Positions 21,840 through 33,699 of a stretch of 64,000 nt of DNA are shown in pieces; the stretch's first letter is position 1, and every line of letters starts with the position of its first letter. The notes beneath the pieces are model-generated. The model saw only the letters and a program-made list of their open reading frames with translations. It searched no databases and was not told the DNA's origin. Origin of the DNA: Zingiber officinale (taxonomy: Eukaryota > Streptophyta > Magnoliopsida > Zingiberales > Zingiberaceae); assembly GCF_018446385.1 (NCBI RefSeq), contig NC_056002.1, forward strand, positions 4,017,474 to 4,081,473, read 5' to 3'. Made by a program: the position numbers and the translations under genes.

Positions 21840-24276
21840 GAAGTCATCATATAATAAGTGATGTAATAAAACAATCGAAAACCTCCAATATTATTTAACT
21901 AGACAATATGATAATTAGATAAAACTAAATATTTATAATGTTTTCAGCGACTTCTGCTATTGCTATATTTGTTATGTTGCTAGATATATCCTCGCAGGCT
22001 TTATGTCAAAGCATCGATCTATCAACTTCCTCATTTTCAGCAATTAATTTTTTTTCCTCTCCAATTCCAAAATTGATTAGTTGAATAAAATGCTCCATAG
22101 CTTATCAATTCAACCTCCAAGCCAATGTAACCCTTACGAAACAGTTTGTGATGATATTTAAAATGCATCGTTCATTCTTTTTACTTTTTATGAATAGCAT
22201 ACATCATTCTATGCTTGAATTAAGTATGGAAATAAGCTTGAAAGCAAAATATTAACACCATTATGTAAATCGAGACAAAAGAATACTAATATGTTGAAAG
22301 CAAAAGATTAACAACATTATGGAAATAATCCTCTATATTTCAATTATACAACTTTAGTATAACTTGCTGCAATTTTTCCTTATAACTTGTTGTATAACTT
22401 ACTTTAAAATGCAAACAAGAAAATTGGTATAGACGTACAAATCTTGAATGATAATTCAAAGACTTGCAAATGCAAACTAACAAACAACACCATACAAATC
22501 TATAAATGCAAAGACTTGCATTTGCAGCTATACACCTAGTGCACAATCACAAGATTTCATGCAACCCTAACAAATTTTGAAATCCCAACACTAAGAACAT
22601 CATTGTCACTCAACATTCAAAGTGAGTTCAAAAGATGAATCCTTCAAATGTTTAAGATGAACATAAAAGGAAACATGACTCATATGAGTACGTACCCATG
22701 ATGGATGAAGTCTCTCAGCTATAAATAATTTCCAAACTGCTTTTGGGATCTGATATTGACCTGGTGGAAAACTCAATTTTTCAAGATTGTCTGTATTTGG
22801 CCAAATAAATTTGCTAGTGTCATGCCCCATGGGTATAGTTCCCAGTACCCCACTCGGTGACAATATAATATAAGAAACCCTAAGAATCATCTAAACAGAA
22901 TAATCAAGAGATATGAAAAATGGATAAAATAGAATCCTTAAAGTGAAATAAAAAAGATGGTAAATGAAGAATATTAAAAAGTGAAGACCATGAGCCTAAC
23001 TTTATACCAGAGCTTTATATTGGAGTATTGGGTCACCCATATGTTATTGTGGTAGCGCGATGGCTCGCTGTCCAGAGCACCTGACCGTACACCCGAGGCG
23101 TAGTGGCGTGATGTAGCCCTAAGTTAGTGTTTATTATGTCTTCCACCGGTGAAGACTGATAGCTCGTACGTCAAATGACATTTGTGATTGTCTTATACTC
23201 TAAGGAGGCTTTTAGCCTATCTATGTGATATTACATTCTGATGATATTGGCTCAAGTGATTCACTTTTTAGTTGATTTATCATATTTAGATCATTGATAT
23301 ACATGTTGATATTACCATGATAACTTGTATATCGATTGATTAAATAATAAGATTGGAGAATTGATTTTAATTGATGATGATAAGGTGAAGATCCTAAACT
23401 CAAATATAAAAATATTACCTAATTATAGATAACGAGAACCAAAGATGATTATGCATATATATGTATAAATGGAGAACTTTAAGAATAACCTAAAGTTGTA
23501 ACGAAAGATTGTGATTTACTCTACTTCTTTAACTTCTTAAACAAGATTAAACTCATACACATTTTTCTTGAGTATCCACTTAGCCATTTGGATAACTTTC
23601 TACATTCCTTGACCTCCAGTTTTGCAGACACAGGGATTCTTTTGATATTATAGTTGGTCCTAGCTTTACATAGAGTTGCTCAAAGATCTCGACGTATTGA
23701 TTCCTAGTTTGTTTTAGCAAGCTCCAGCAAAGGCCACAGCTAACTTCGACGGCTATTGTGCTTGGTTAGAAAATAGGGCTGCAACTACGGCTTCGCTTTT
23801 CCCACTTAGCTAGTGGTCCGGCGAGCTCCAGCAAACTCAAATGAGCTCCGATGGTGCTGCCGAGAAATAGGACAGCAAGGAAGGGGAAGCTTGTTGCTTG
23901 TTGCCGTTGGAGAAGAGAAGAGAAGAAGAAGGGTTGCAAGCTTCGATGTGGAAGAGAAGAAAAGAGGAAGAAAAAGGAGGAGGTGAGGGGTGCACGTGGG
24001 TTGGTATGGGTTGTATTTTTTTCCTTTTTTTTAATACTTAACAGCTAGTGAGTTTGTTTTTGAAATCTCGCCATTTTTTATATGCTGAATTCATCACAGC
24101 AGTTTCACTTTGTGATGCTAATTCAAATACATTCTACAACACAAAATATTAGCTGATACTATTAGTGGAGAAGTTGAATAGGAATAAGAAAATAATCAAC
24201 ATACAAGCTAGATAATTATACAACTAATATGACAAGAATGAATTAAAGAAAGTAATGACAACATAGAATTGGAAAG

Positions 24277-24459
24277 CTAACTTGAATTGGGATTGTATTT
24301 ATATATTAATCTTTCCAAGATCTCTTTCCATAATTTTTGTTTTATATTTTCTAGAACAGTAGGCCAAAACTTTATGTTGATTGACACCATGGTTCTAGCA
24401 ACAGAGCCAATGTACAATTGCAATGTCTTTCCATTTGCATTGTATAATGGTTGTCCCAT
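24277..24459 (-). pseudogene. CACTA second gene, N-terminal piece
   Basis: The minus-strand reading TMVSINIKFWPTVLENIKQKLWKEILERL fits the WxxVxxxxKxxIWxxI start block of Transposase_24 proteins. It lies upstream of the 21.8-kb piece in gene orientation, with about 2.4 kb between. Confidence 0.55.
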
Positions 24460-24869
24460 AATCTATCGTCACTTTTTTCCCCATCTTGTAGCTGCAATGA
24501 GTTTACACATTGATGTAGGACCTCTCTCGTTCTTGTGCACATCTACAGAACGTTCTTCTCCATCAGTAACTCCATGTAGCCTCGCATCAGCTACTCTATG
24601 TAGCTTTACATCGACTACTTCATGTATCTCCTCAACTGTTACTCCCTATTTTTTAGGGCCCATCAAGTATTGTCTGCATAAGAACATAAATAATAGTAAC
24701 ATAAGCATGACAAATATAATTACAATAACTCAAGCATAAATAAATAACAACACAAGCATAAACATGACATAAAATTCATAACATAATTTTTTTAAAATGC
24801 ATAAAGCATCCTTTCTTTTTCATAGCATAAACATTACATAAAAATGCAAAACATCAATTATTTTCTTTT

Positions 24870-26631
24870 TCATGTCCCAAGCAATTTATAATCTAAAGTA
24901 TCTTTCATGAGCAAGAATGCAATGAGTATCAACATCACCAATTGGTTGAGAGTTCGAAATACTGCTTCAATTATCATCATCTCCCTTATAACATTTATTT
25001 GGAACTGGGAGCACAACTGACCACCTCTTTTTAAATTTGTCATCAATATAAAAGACTTAGTTGACTTGACTTGCAAGCACAAATTCATCATTCGTGTGTC
25101 CTCATTTGTTTAAATTAACCAAGGTGCAACCCACCCACACTTGAAAAGAGGAACGTGAAATTGATGATAGTCTAATTTCCATATTTCTTCAATCATTCCA
25201 TAGAAAGACACATCAGCTAGAAAGAGATTCTTATCTTTAGCACTACAGACAAGCATGGTGATGGCAACTGAAGAAACCCCACTATTTTGACAAACTCTGT
25301 CATCATCCCGCGCCTTTATTTGGTATAAATTGTCATTTATCACATAATTATTATACTTAAGAATTTGTACACGTGGTCCATGGGTCAACCATGTTAATGT
25401 TGATGTCATTCCACCATTGCAACTGTCAATTTTGGTAGCCACCTAACATGTATTCAATTTGAATATGGTAATTAAAAATAGTAGCTACAAGTTGTTCACC
25501 GCAAATGATAGTAAAAAATTGATAAATCTAGTATAAACCTTTCCACGAAACCAGTCAATAAATCTCTTGTTGTATCTTGTATCCACCTTTCATCTTTCTC
25601 TTTTTTGAGAAACATTGATTTCAAGAAGGTTTTATGTTTACTCTAGAAGTATTAATATATAAATTTGTGTGAGACATTAATCTCTTTTAGTATGCAGAAT
25701 TATAAATAATACAATACACTTACATTATATAGGGAGATACTTCTTCCATATTTTCTAGCACAGTCAAATGTGTTTATTGCAGATCCACTTGTTGCACTAT
25801 AATTGGTGTGTTGCATGCTTGGAAGTTAGAAACATTTGCTTTCAGGTCTCGAATTGATTGAGGGACCCCAATAGGATCAATGTCATTGAGGTATTCAGAA
25901 CAAAACTCAATTACTTCTTCTGCTAAATGTTTCTAAACAATGCAACATTCAGGATGTTTTCAACTGCCTACATAACTCTTAAGCACCTTCATGCATCTTT
26001 CAAATGGATACATCCATCTAAAGTAAACTGGTCCACATAATCGGACTTCTTGAATAATATGGATTGTTAAGTGAAGCATGACATCGAAGAAAGATGGGAG
26101 AAAATATTGCTCCAATAAGTAGAGTGTAACAACCAAGTCATATTGCAGCTTATCTAACTTGGCTACATCTATAACCTTACAACAAATATCTTTAAAGAAG
26201 AAGCATAATCTTATGATGGCATATCTAACATGTTTTGACAACGCATCACATATGACTATTGGTAGAAAATGCTACATTAAAATATGACAATCATGGGATT
26301 TCAAGCAAGTCAACTTCAACTATGATCTATGCACACAATATTGTTCATGTTTGAAGAGAAACCTTCTGGAATTTTTATATCCTTTAATGACTTGCACACT
26401 TATAACTTTTCTTTTTTTGTGAATTAGCACACAGCGATAGGAAGATATGTTCTCTACTCCCCAACTATAGGTGTTAATTCAGGCCTAATTCCCATCTCAA
26501 CCATGTCCAACCTAGTTGCCACATTATCCTTGGGTTTTCCTTTAACATTCATCAAAGTATTAATAAAATATTCGAATACATTTTTCTCGATGTGCATAAC
26601 ATCGAGACAATGCCTAACATGCTGGAGTTTC
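24870..26631 (-). pseudogene. CACTA TNP2 transposase, C-terminal half
   Basis: Minus-strand pieces in order. At 26631-26454 is VRHCLDVMHIEKNVFEYFINTLMNVKGKPKD, the TNP2 block near the end of the catalytic region. At 26241-25960 is a DUF4218 domain (FLPSFFDVMLHLTIHI, GPVYFRWMYPFERCMKVLK). At 25442-25110 is DUF4216 (YGMIEEIWKLDYHQFHVPLFKCGWV). Near 25090-24960 is the C-terminal FVLASQV...KKRWSVVLPV-like end. Stops and frameshifts separate the pieces. The catalytic half lies beyond the LTR insertion at 26632-33524; leaving that insertion out, the reading runs on as IFYWK then LQHVRHCLD, as expected of TNP2. Confidence 0.8.
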
Positions 26632-27722
26632 TGTTGGTGCAATTGACCTCTAGGATTTTGATGTTTGACAATATAGCTAAGTTTGGTCAGTTTGACCAAG
26701 GGTTGATCCAGACAGGACTTGATGTTTGGAAGAGAGAATATAGTCAACACTAGATGACTAGTAAAGGTAAGTCCTAACCTTTGTTTTTTTATCTATTATG
26801 CTAACTCAGTGTTGCAGGGAAGTCCAGCTAGGTCAACGGATCGATCGGATAGCTGGCATGAAGTCCAGACAAGATCAACGGGATGACCGAATGTCTGGCA
26901 AGATGGTAAGTTGAGGTAAGTCACTGGAGGAGAGTAACTTTGTGAGGACGTGTTCCCTATTTGAGGGAACAGTAGGCGTCGATCCAACTTAGATCCATTT
27001 AAAAAATTTAAGTTGAGATCTTGACTAGATTATGGTCTCGAGGAGATAGAATCTAATTACTACTATATTTATTATATTGTGCTAATTTTGTTTTGCAGAG
27101 TAGTATAATTTTTATTGCCTCGACCTAACCTTTTCTTGCAGGAAAACAAGTTGCTGGAAAAGGGGGGGTCCGGACGCTCGGAAGGGATCCAGGTGCCCGG
27201 AACTGGTCCAGGCTCCTGGAACTGGTCTGGGCTCCCGGAATGTCAAAACCTATCTCGTCACCAGCTTGGAGCACGTTGATTGGGTAGGCCGACGTCACAG
27301 TCTAAGCACCCCGAAGGGATTCGGGCACCCAGAACTGCTTATATAAGCAGTCTTCCTCCAAAAGCCAAATACAACTTCTTCTATGATTGCTCTCTTACAC
27401 GCTGCTCCAAAGACGCTCCTGCGATGCTGTGAAGCTCCTCCGACAACCTGCGACTCAGTTTCATTTTTCTTGTTGTTAGTATTTTTTATAGTTCATGTAC
27501 TAAATTGTGTAATACTTTTTGTGAATTATTAGTGATTGTCCAACGAAAGTACTCTCACGTGCAGGCCTTGGAGTAGGAGTCGACGAAGGCTCTAAACCAA
27601 GTAAAATTGGTTTGTTAGCATTGCTTCAATTTTTCACTTCAGCTGCGTACTCGATTTAACTAACGATTTTCGATGATGGTTATTCACCCCCCCCCCCCTC
27701 TAGCGAACTTTATGATCCAACA
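26632..27722 (+). repeat. 5' LTR of element D (1,091 bp)
   Basis: Contains two mini-hairpin units (26824-26898), GC-rich CCGG-word repeats at 27165-27240, a TATA box inside an 18-bp perfect palindrome (27334-27351) and a poly(C) tract just before the end. Confidence 0.85.
27334..27351 (+). promoter_or_regulatory. TATA box embedded in perfect palindrome (LTR D)
   Basis: ACTGCTTATATAAGCAGT reads identically on both strands and contains TATATAA. The same 18 bases are conserved in the 3' LTR at 33135-33152 although the LTRs have diverged around them. Probable LTR core promoter. Confidence 0.7.
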
Positions 27723-28150
27723 AGTAGTATCAGAGTCAGTACCGCTCTGAATTGGTGCAACCACTAATCAAGCAAAGGGGGTCCTTTTCAAAAGAAAATT
27801 TTTATATCGTTTTGGTTTAAAAATTATTCTTACGCCTCTCATTTTTTCCCCCAATTTTTTTTTAAAAAAAATTCACTTCAATTTTTTGACTATTAGTTTA
27901 AATTGACAAAATAATCATTCTAGTAAAATTTGTCATAATACTTTTTTTTATTATTTTTTTATTATTTAAAAAAAAATGGTGAAATATCTTTATTTCTGTA
28001 TCTCCCACACTGCTTACCCCAAGACAAAGTCTTGGAATTTACTTCTTGTCTATATTTTTTGCAAGTATACCAATGTCTATTCAAAAAAGACGGAGCATCC
28101 ACGAGCTACCATCATACAATCAAGAAGATTTCAACTACTAGAGGCGAGCA

Positions 28151-28660
28151 ATGGAATGGTTCTTAAGAAGTCTAAATTTTAATAATTTGCTGATATTGAG
28201 AAAGTCTTCTCGGGACTCAGAATTGAACAAAAATATAAGTAAACTTATTTTTAATATTTTACCTAACAATATTTTATGCATACTAGAAAAGTACAAGAAT
28301 GCACATGATCTTTGGACCCAGTTGATCAAGCTACATGAGGAGTCATTAAAGCTAGAGGATCAAGTCGAAATTAAATATGGACTCGAGTCAAATCCAATCG
28401 AAAAGCCTACTGAATTAGGGGATGCGCTTAAGGTTAGTATAATTTATCAAAATACCCCTATTAGTAGTAGTTTAAATAATCTACATGATAATTCAAATAA
28501 GTATGAAATTATCCCAAGTATAGTGCATGATAATCTAGATTTACATGATTTAAATTCAAAACCACAAAATAATCTATATTCTGATCAAGTCAATCAAGAC
28601 TTTGATCAATTTGGAATCAACTTGACTTGGTCAAACAGAACAATGACCAAATCAATTTAA
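28151..28660 (+). pseudogene. Gag-like stretch of element D
   Basis: Includes YKNAHDLWTQLIKLHEES, which matches the SAKDLWEKFLELHEG block of Copia/TR-GAG gag (compare element A). Downstream the reading becomes Asn/Leu/Lys-rich and repeats itself (the block around 28,480-28,650 recurs at 28,660-28,820), leading into the A/T tract. Fossil; broken. Confidence 0.55.
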
Positions 28661-28795
28661 ATAATTCAGATAAGTATGAAATTATCCCAAGTATGATGCA
28701 TGATAATCTAGATTTACATGATTTAAATTCAAAACCACAAAATAATCTAGATTCGATCAAGTCAAGACTTTGATCAATTTGGAATCAACCTTGAC

Positions 28796-29239
28796 TTGGT
28801 CAAACAGAACAATGACCAAATCAATTTAAATAATTTAGTTAATTTAGAAAATTTAAAATTAAGTGAACATTTAGACATAAGTAAGTCAAACATTAAAATA
28901 AATTCAAATTTACAAGTTAAAAATGAGAAAATGGATTTAGATAAAATCAGTAAATATCTTAATAAAGTATTTAATAATCTAAATAATATCAGTCCAGAAA
29001 ATTTTATCCAAAACCAAGATAATTTAATTAACAAAAAATTAAATTTTAAAGATAGGACTAATCTAATAAATTCAACTAATAATGTAAATATAAAAGATAA
29101 AGAAAATATGAGGATAAATTCAAACACTTCAATAAAACCAAAACCAACTTTAATAAATTCAAAATTAAATATTAAAGAAAATTTGAAATTAACAATTAAT
29201 AAAAAGATAAACCTTAGAAATAGAATTCAAACAATTTAA
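28796..29239 (+). pseudogene. Asn/Lys/Leu-rich open stretch of element D
   Basis: A 147-codon open stretch made almost wholly of N, K, L, I and S. No domain recognised. It is best read as the beginning of the A/T-rich expansion of the element's interior rather than as a gene of the plant. Confidence 0.4.
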
Positions 29240-29299
29240 TCAATTCAAATTTAAAAACTAAAAAAAAACTTAAACACTAAAAATAACCTTAACTTAAGA

Positions 29300-31520
29300 T
29301 TGAAAGCAAAGTTAAATATTAAATACACTCTTTTAAGGACAATTTGACTCATTTAATTAATTAAAAATTAAAATTTTAAATTTAAATTATAAATTAAATA
29401 TTAAATCTTAACTAAAATTACCATTAAGTTTATTACAATTACAAAGGTAATCGATATAAAACCTAAAACAACCCGTTCAATAATTCAAGGGGAAGACTTT
29501 AAATTAGTTGACACCTCCAAAAGTAATAGGTTACCTGGCAGGGTAATTAGGACTAAGTTAAAAAGAGACAAAAGTTTAATTTGACAAATGATACTGGTGA
29601 AGTTTTGGATTATAATATGTTAGGGAAGCTCTATTTATGCAGGTCTAGGAAGATATGATTTCGACCTGATGCATTTGGCTTAGTGGAACTAACTGAAGCT
29701 AATGATATCCAGGTGACTCACCAGAGCTCAGAAGTTTATCCAAAGAATATCTGTTTGTTGAGTCCAAAGCTAAACCTGAATCTAAAACAAAGTTAAACCA
29801 AGTTCTGAAATTGAATTTAACTTATCTCACAAAAATTATAGTATTTCCAGATTCAAAACATACATTGGGTCAGATGACTAAGGATGGAAATTCAAACTCA
29901 AATTAATTTAAATTAATTAATTAAATTCAATTCAATTAGAATTAAAATAAATTAAATTTAAATTAAATTTACTTCAATTAAATTTAAATTAAATTTACTT
30001 CAATTAAATTAAAATTAAATTTACTTCAATTAAATTAAAATTAAATTTAATTTAATTAAAATTAAATTAAATTCAATTAAAATTAAATTAACTTTAAAAT
30101 TAAATTAACTTTAAATTAAATTCAAATCAATTTAAATTCAAAGTTCAAATTAAATTAAATTTAAATTCAAATTAAATTAGCTTTAAAATTAAATTAAATT
30201 CAAATTCAAATTAAATTAACTTAAAATTAAATTCAAATCAATTTAAATTCAAAGATCTAATAAATTTAAATTTAAATTTAAATTAAATTAACTTTAAAAT
30301 TAAATTAACTATAAAATTAAATTAAAATAAAATTCAAATCAAATTAACTTGAAAATTAAATTAAATTCAAATTCAAAATAAATTAACTTTAAAATTCAAA
30401 TTAACTTAATTAAAACTTAACTTAAATTAAAATTAAAAATTAACTTAACTAAAACTTAACTTTAATTAAAACATAATTTAAAACTTAACTTAAATTAAAA
30501 TTAAATATTAACTTAATTAAAACTTAACTTAACTTGAAATTAAAAATTAACTTAACTAATAATTAACTTAAAAGTGAAATTAAAATTAAACTAAAAATTA
30601 AATTAAATTTAAAATTAAAATTAAACTAATTAAATTGAATTAAATAAAAAGTAAATTAAAATAAAATAAAATTAAAATTAAAATAAAATTAAAATTAAAA
30701 TTAAACTTAAAATTAAATTAAACTTAAAATTAAATTAAACTTAAAATTAAATTAAACATAAAATTAAAATTAACCTTAAAATTAAATTAAACTTAAACTT
30801 AAAATTAAAATTACTTAACTTAACTTGAAATTAAAAATTAACTTAACTAATAATTAACTTAAAAGTTAAATTAAAATTAAACTAAAAATTAAATTAAATT
30901 TAAAATTAAAATTAAACTAATTATATTGAATTAAATAAAAAGTAAATTAAAATAAAATAAAATAAAATTAAACTTAAAATTAAATTAAACATAAAATTAA
31001 AATTAAACATAAAATTAAAATTAAAATTAACCTTAAAATTAAAATTAAAATTAAAATTAATTTAAACTTAAAATTAAATTAAACTTAAAATTAAAATGAA
31101 ACTTAAAACTAAACTTAAACTTAAACTTAAATTAAATTAAACTTAAAATTAAAATTAAATTAAAATTAAAACTTAAATTGAAAACTTAAATTTAAGATTA
31201 ACTTAAAATTAAAACTTAAAAATTTAAAACTTTAAATTAAAACTTTAATTAAAACTTAAATTTAAAATGTAAATTTAAAACTTAAATTAAAATTTGAAGT
31301 ATTTAAAAATATTTCAAAAATCATTTAAAAATACTTTTACAATTTATTTAAAAAAGGATCATTTTAATCCTTTTAAAAATTATTTCAAAAATTCTTTTCA
31401 AAATTCTTTAAAAATTATTTTTAAATTTTTTAAAAATATTTTATAAACTCTTTTAATAAATTATTTAAAAAATACTTTTAAAAATTATTTTTTAGACACT
31501 TAATTTAAAACTTAATTAAT
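29300..31520 (+). repeat. Almost G-free A/T-rich low-complexity tract
   Basis: About 2.2 kb dominated by AATTAAA, TTAAATT and AAACTTAAA words, with long stretches that contain no G on the plus strand and only scattered C. The strand asymmetry (A over T, C over G) is continuous. It lies between the gag-like part and the 3' LTR of element D. Confidence 0.9.
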
Positions 31521-32514
31521 AATTAACTTAAACTTTAAACTCTATTAAATAATTAATAAGTAAATAATTAAAACTTAATTGTTTAGTCTAACCTTATTTA
31601 AGAACTTAGGTTGGTTTGCTCAGTATCTTAATTTAACCTAATTAAAATATTTTACTCTAATTCATTTTAAATCAAATTTGACTTTACATTAAAATGTTAA
31701 TCAAAATTTTAATTTATTTTAATTAAATCATAATTAAAGATTGACTTAAATTGAATCTTAGCTTTACTTAACTTTGTTTAATAACTTTAATAAATTTAAC
31801 TCTAAATTAATACTGACTTCAAACTTAGTTAATCCTACTTAAATTAAATCTAAAACAAAAAATGAAATAAATAAAAATTTATATTATAACTAAGATTTTC
31901 ATTAAATCAATTAACTCAATCAATTAATACAAAATTTAAGTTGTTTTAATCAAATAAGTATTAAATTGAGTTACTTATTATTGAGTTAGTAATAAATCAA
32001 TTCTTAACTTAATCCTAAAATAATTGATTATTGATGCATTTAAATAATCTTATTTTAATCAAACTTAAATAAACTAGTATATAGAAATATTTATGTAAAT
32101 AATACACTTGATGAACATATGTGTTACTAACACTAAATCCCCTAAAACACTTAGGTATAAAAATGTGCTAAGGTCTTAAAATTTAACATACCTAAACCTC
32201 AGTCTTAACTTAAGAGGAAGTATTAACTTAAGAGGCAGTGTTAACTTAAGGGGAGTGTTGACTTCAGAGGGAGTGTTAACTTCAAAGGGAAGTGTTAACT
32301 TTAAGGGAGAGTAACTTAGAAAAGGGAGAGTACCTTTAAGGAAGTCTTGATAGTTTGTTTTTGGTATTTATAGAAAGTTTTTATATCCCTTAGAAAAGTG
32401 TTTTAAATCATTTTTATAACTTAGACAATTCTGTTAAAATTATTTTTGTAACCGAAGGATAGGCAGGTGAGAAGTATACTAAGTGACTAGTCCTAATTGG
32501 AGGTTAGGCGAAGT

Positions 32515-32675
32515 GAAAGTTCTAGTGAGTGAAGCTAGGTGATGGAAGTCCTAGTGAGTGAAACTAGGTGGTGGAAGTCCTGGTGAGTGAAGCCAAATCC
32601 TAGTGAGTGAAGTTAGGTTGTGGAAGTCCTGGTGAGTGAAGCCAAACAATGGGAGTCCTAGTGAGTGAAGTTGGA
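32515..32675 (+). repeat. CCTAGTGAGTGAAGCTAGG-type hairpin units
   Basis: About six units of 25-30 bp with arms CCTAG/CTAGG or CCTGG/CCA around a GTGAGTGAA loop. This is the reverse complement of the minisatellite at 3530-3880 in LTR A. Confidence 0.75.
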
Positions 32676-32734
32676 CAGTCGGTTGACAGAACCAACGAAT
32701 CTTGAAATCTATTAACACTATCTTACTTTCTTGC

Positions 32735-33524
32735 TTTATCTATTGTGCTAACTCAGTGTTGCAGGGAAGTCCAGCTAGGTCAACGGGTCGATCATATAGC
32801 TAGCATGAAGTCTAGACAAGGTCAATGGGCTGACTGGATGTCTGGCAAGATGGTAAGTTGAGGTAAGTCACTGGAGGAAAGTGACTTTGTGAAGACGTGT
32901 TCCCTGTTTGAGGGAACAGTAGGTGTCAATCCAATTTAGATCAATTTGAAAAATCTAAGTTGAGATCTTGACTAGATTCTGGTCTCGAGAAGACAAAATT
33001 TAATTACTACTCTATTTATTATATTGTGCTAACTTTGTTGTGCCCAAAACTTATCTCATTGCCAGCTTGGAGCGCGCTGATTGGGTAGGCCAACGTCATG
33101 GTCCAGGCGCCTGAAAGGGATCCGGGAGCCCAGAACTGCTTATATAAGCAGTCTTCCAACAAGAGCCAAACACAACTTCTTCTACGATTGCTCTCTTGCG
33201 CACTGCTCCAAAGACGCTCCTGCGATGCTGCGAAGCTCCTCCGACAACCTGCGACTCAGTTTCATTTTCCTTGTTGTCGGTATTTTTTATAATTCGTGTA
33301 CTAAATTGTGTAATACTTTTTGTGAATTATTAGTGATTGCCCAATGAAAGTACTCTCAGGTATGGGCCTTAGAGTAGGAGTTGACGAAGGCTTCAAATTA
33401 AGTAAAATTGGTTTGTTAGCGTTGCTTCAATTTTTCTCTTTCACTGCGTACTCGATTTAATTTATGATTTTCGACAATCGCTATTCAACCCCCCCCCCCC
33501 TAAAGAGAACTTTACGATCTAACA
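32735..33524 (+). repeat. 3' LTR of element D
   Basis: Aligns with the 5' LTR from GCTAACTCAGTGTTGCAGGG to the CTAACA end. The sequence before it (about 32,455-32,700) holds extra CCTAGTGAGTGAAGCTAGG-type units not present at the same place in the 5' LTR, so the exact upstream border is unclear. Confidence 0.8.
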
Positions 33525-33699
33525 GTTTCCAGTAAAAAATATTAAAAAAGATTGACTTTTTCTTCTAACATTTTCTGAAATTTATTGCTTCTAAATCTTT
33601 TTCATTTATATTGACTTTCAACTTATTAGACTTTGCATTATATTTTTTCCCAATCACACTTATCTTTTTCCAAACTCACACCTTATGTTAGAAAGTTTG

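Larger units (their letters stand above)
26632..33524 (+). mobile_element. Gag-type LTR element D inserted in CACTA transposase
   Basis: A 6.9-kb element with TG...CA ends (TGTTGGTGCAAT to TCTAACA) and a 5-bp target duplication GTTTC at 26627-26631 and 33525-33529. The 5' LTR is 26632-27722; a 3' LTR is clearly alignable from about 32,735 to 33,524. A tRNA-Met-like primer site (AGTATCAGAGTCAG) follows the 5' LTR. Internal sequence shows only a weak gag-like stretch and a long A/T tract; no pol genes. The LTRs differ by roughly 8-10% by eye, so the insertion is perhaps 3-4 million years old. Broken. Confidence 0.85.

Noticed and set aside
23040-23110. tRNA gene
   Set aside because: GGTAGCGCGATGGCTCG looked like a D-arm start, but no acceptor stem or T-arm could be paired.
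29300-31520. Telomere- or centromere-like satellite
   Set aside because: No fixed period or TTTAGGG-like unit; the tract is a degenerate A/T run bounded by the two LTRs of one element.
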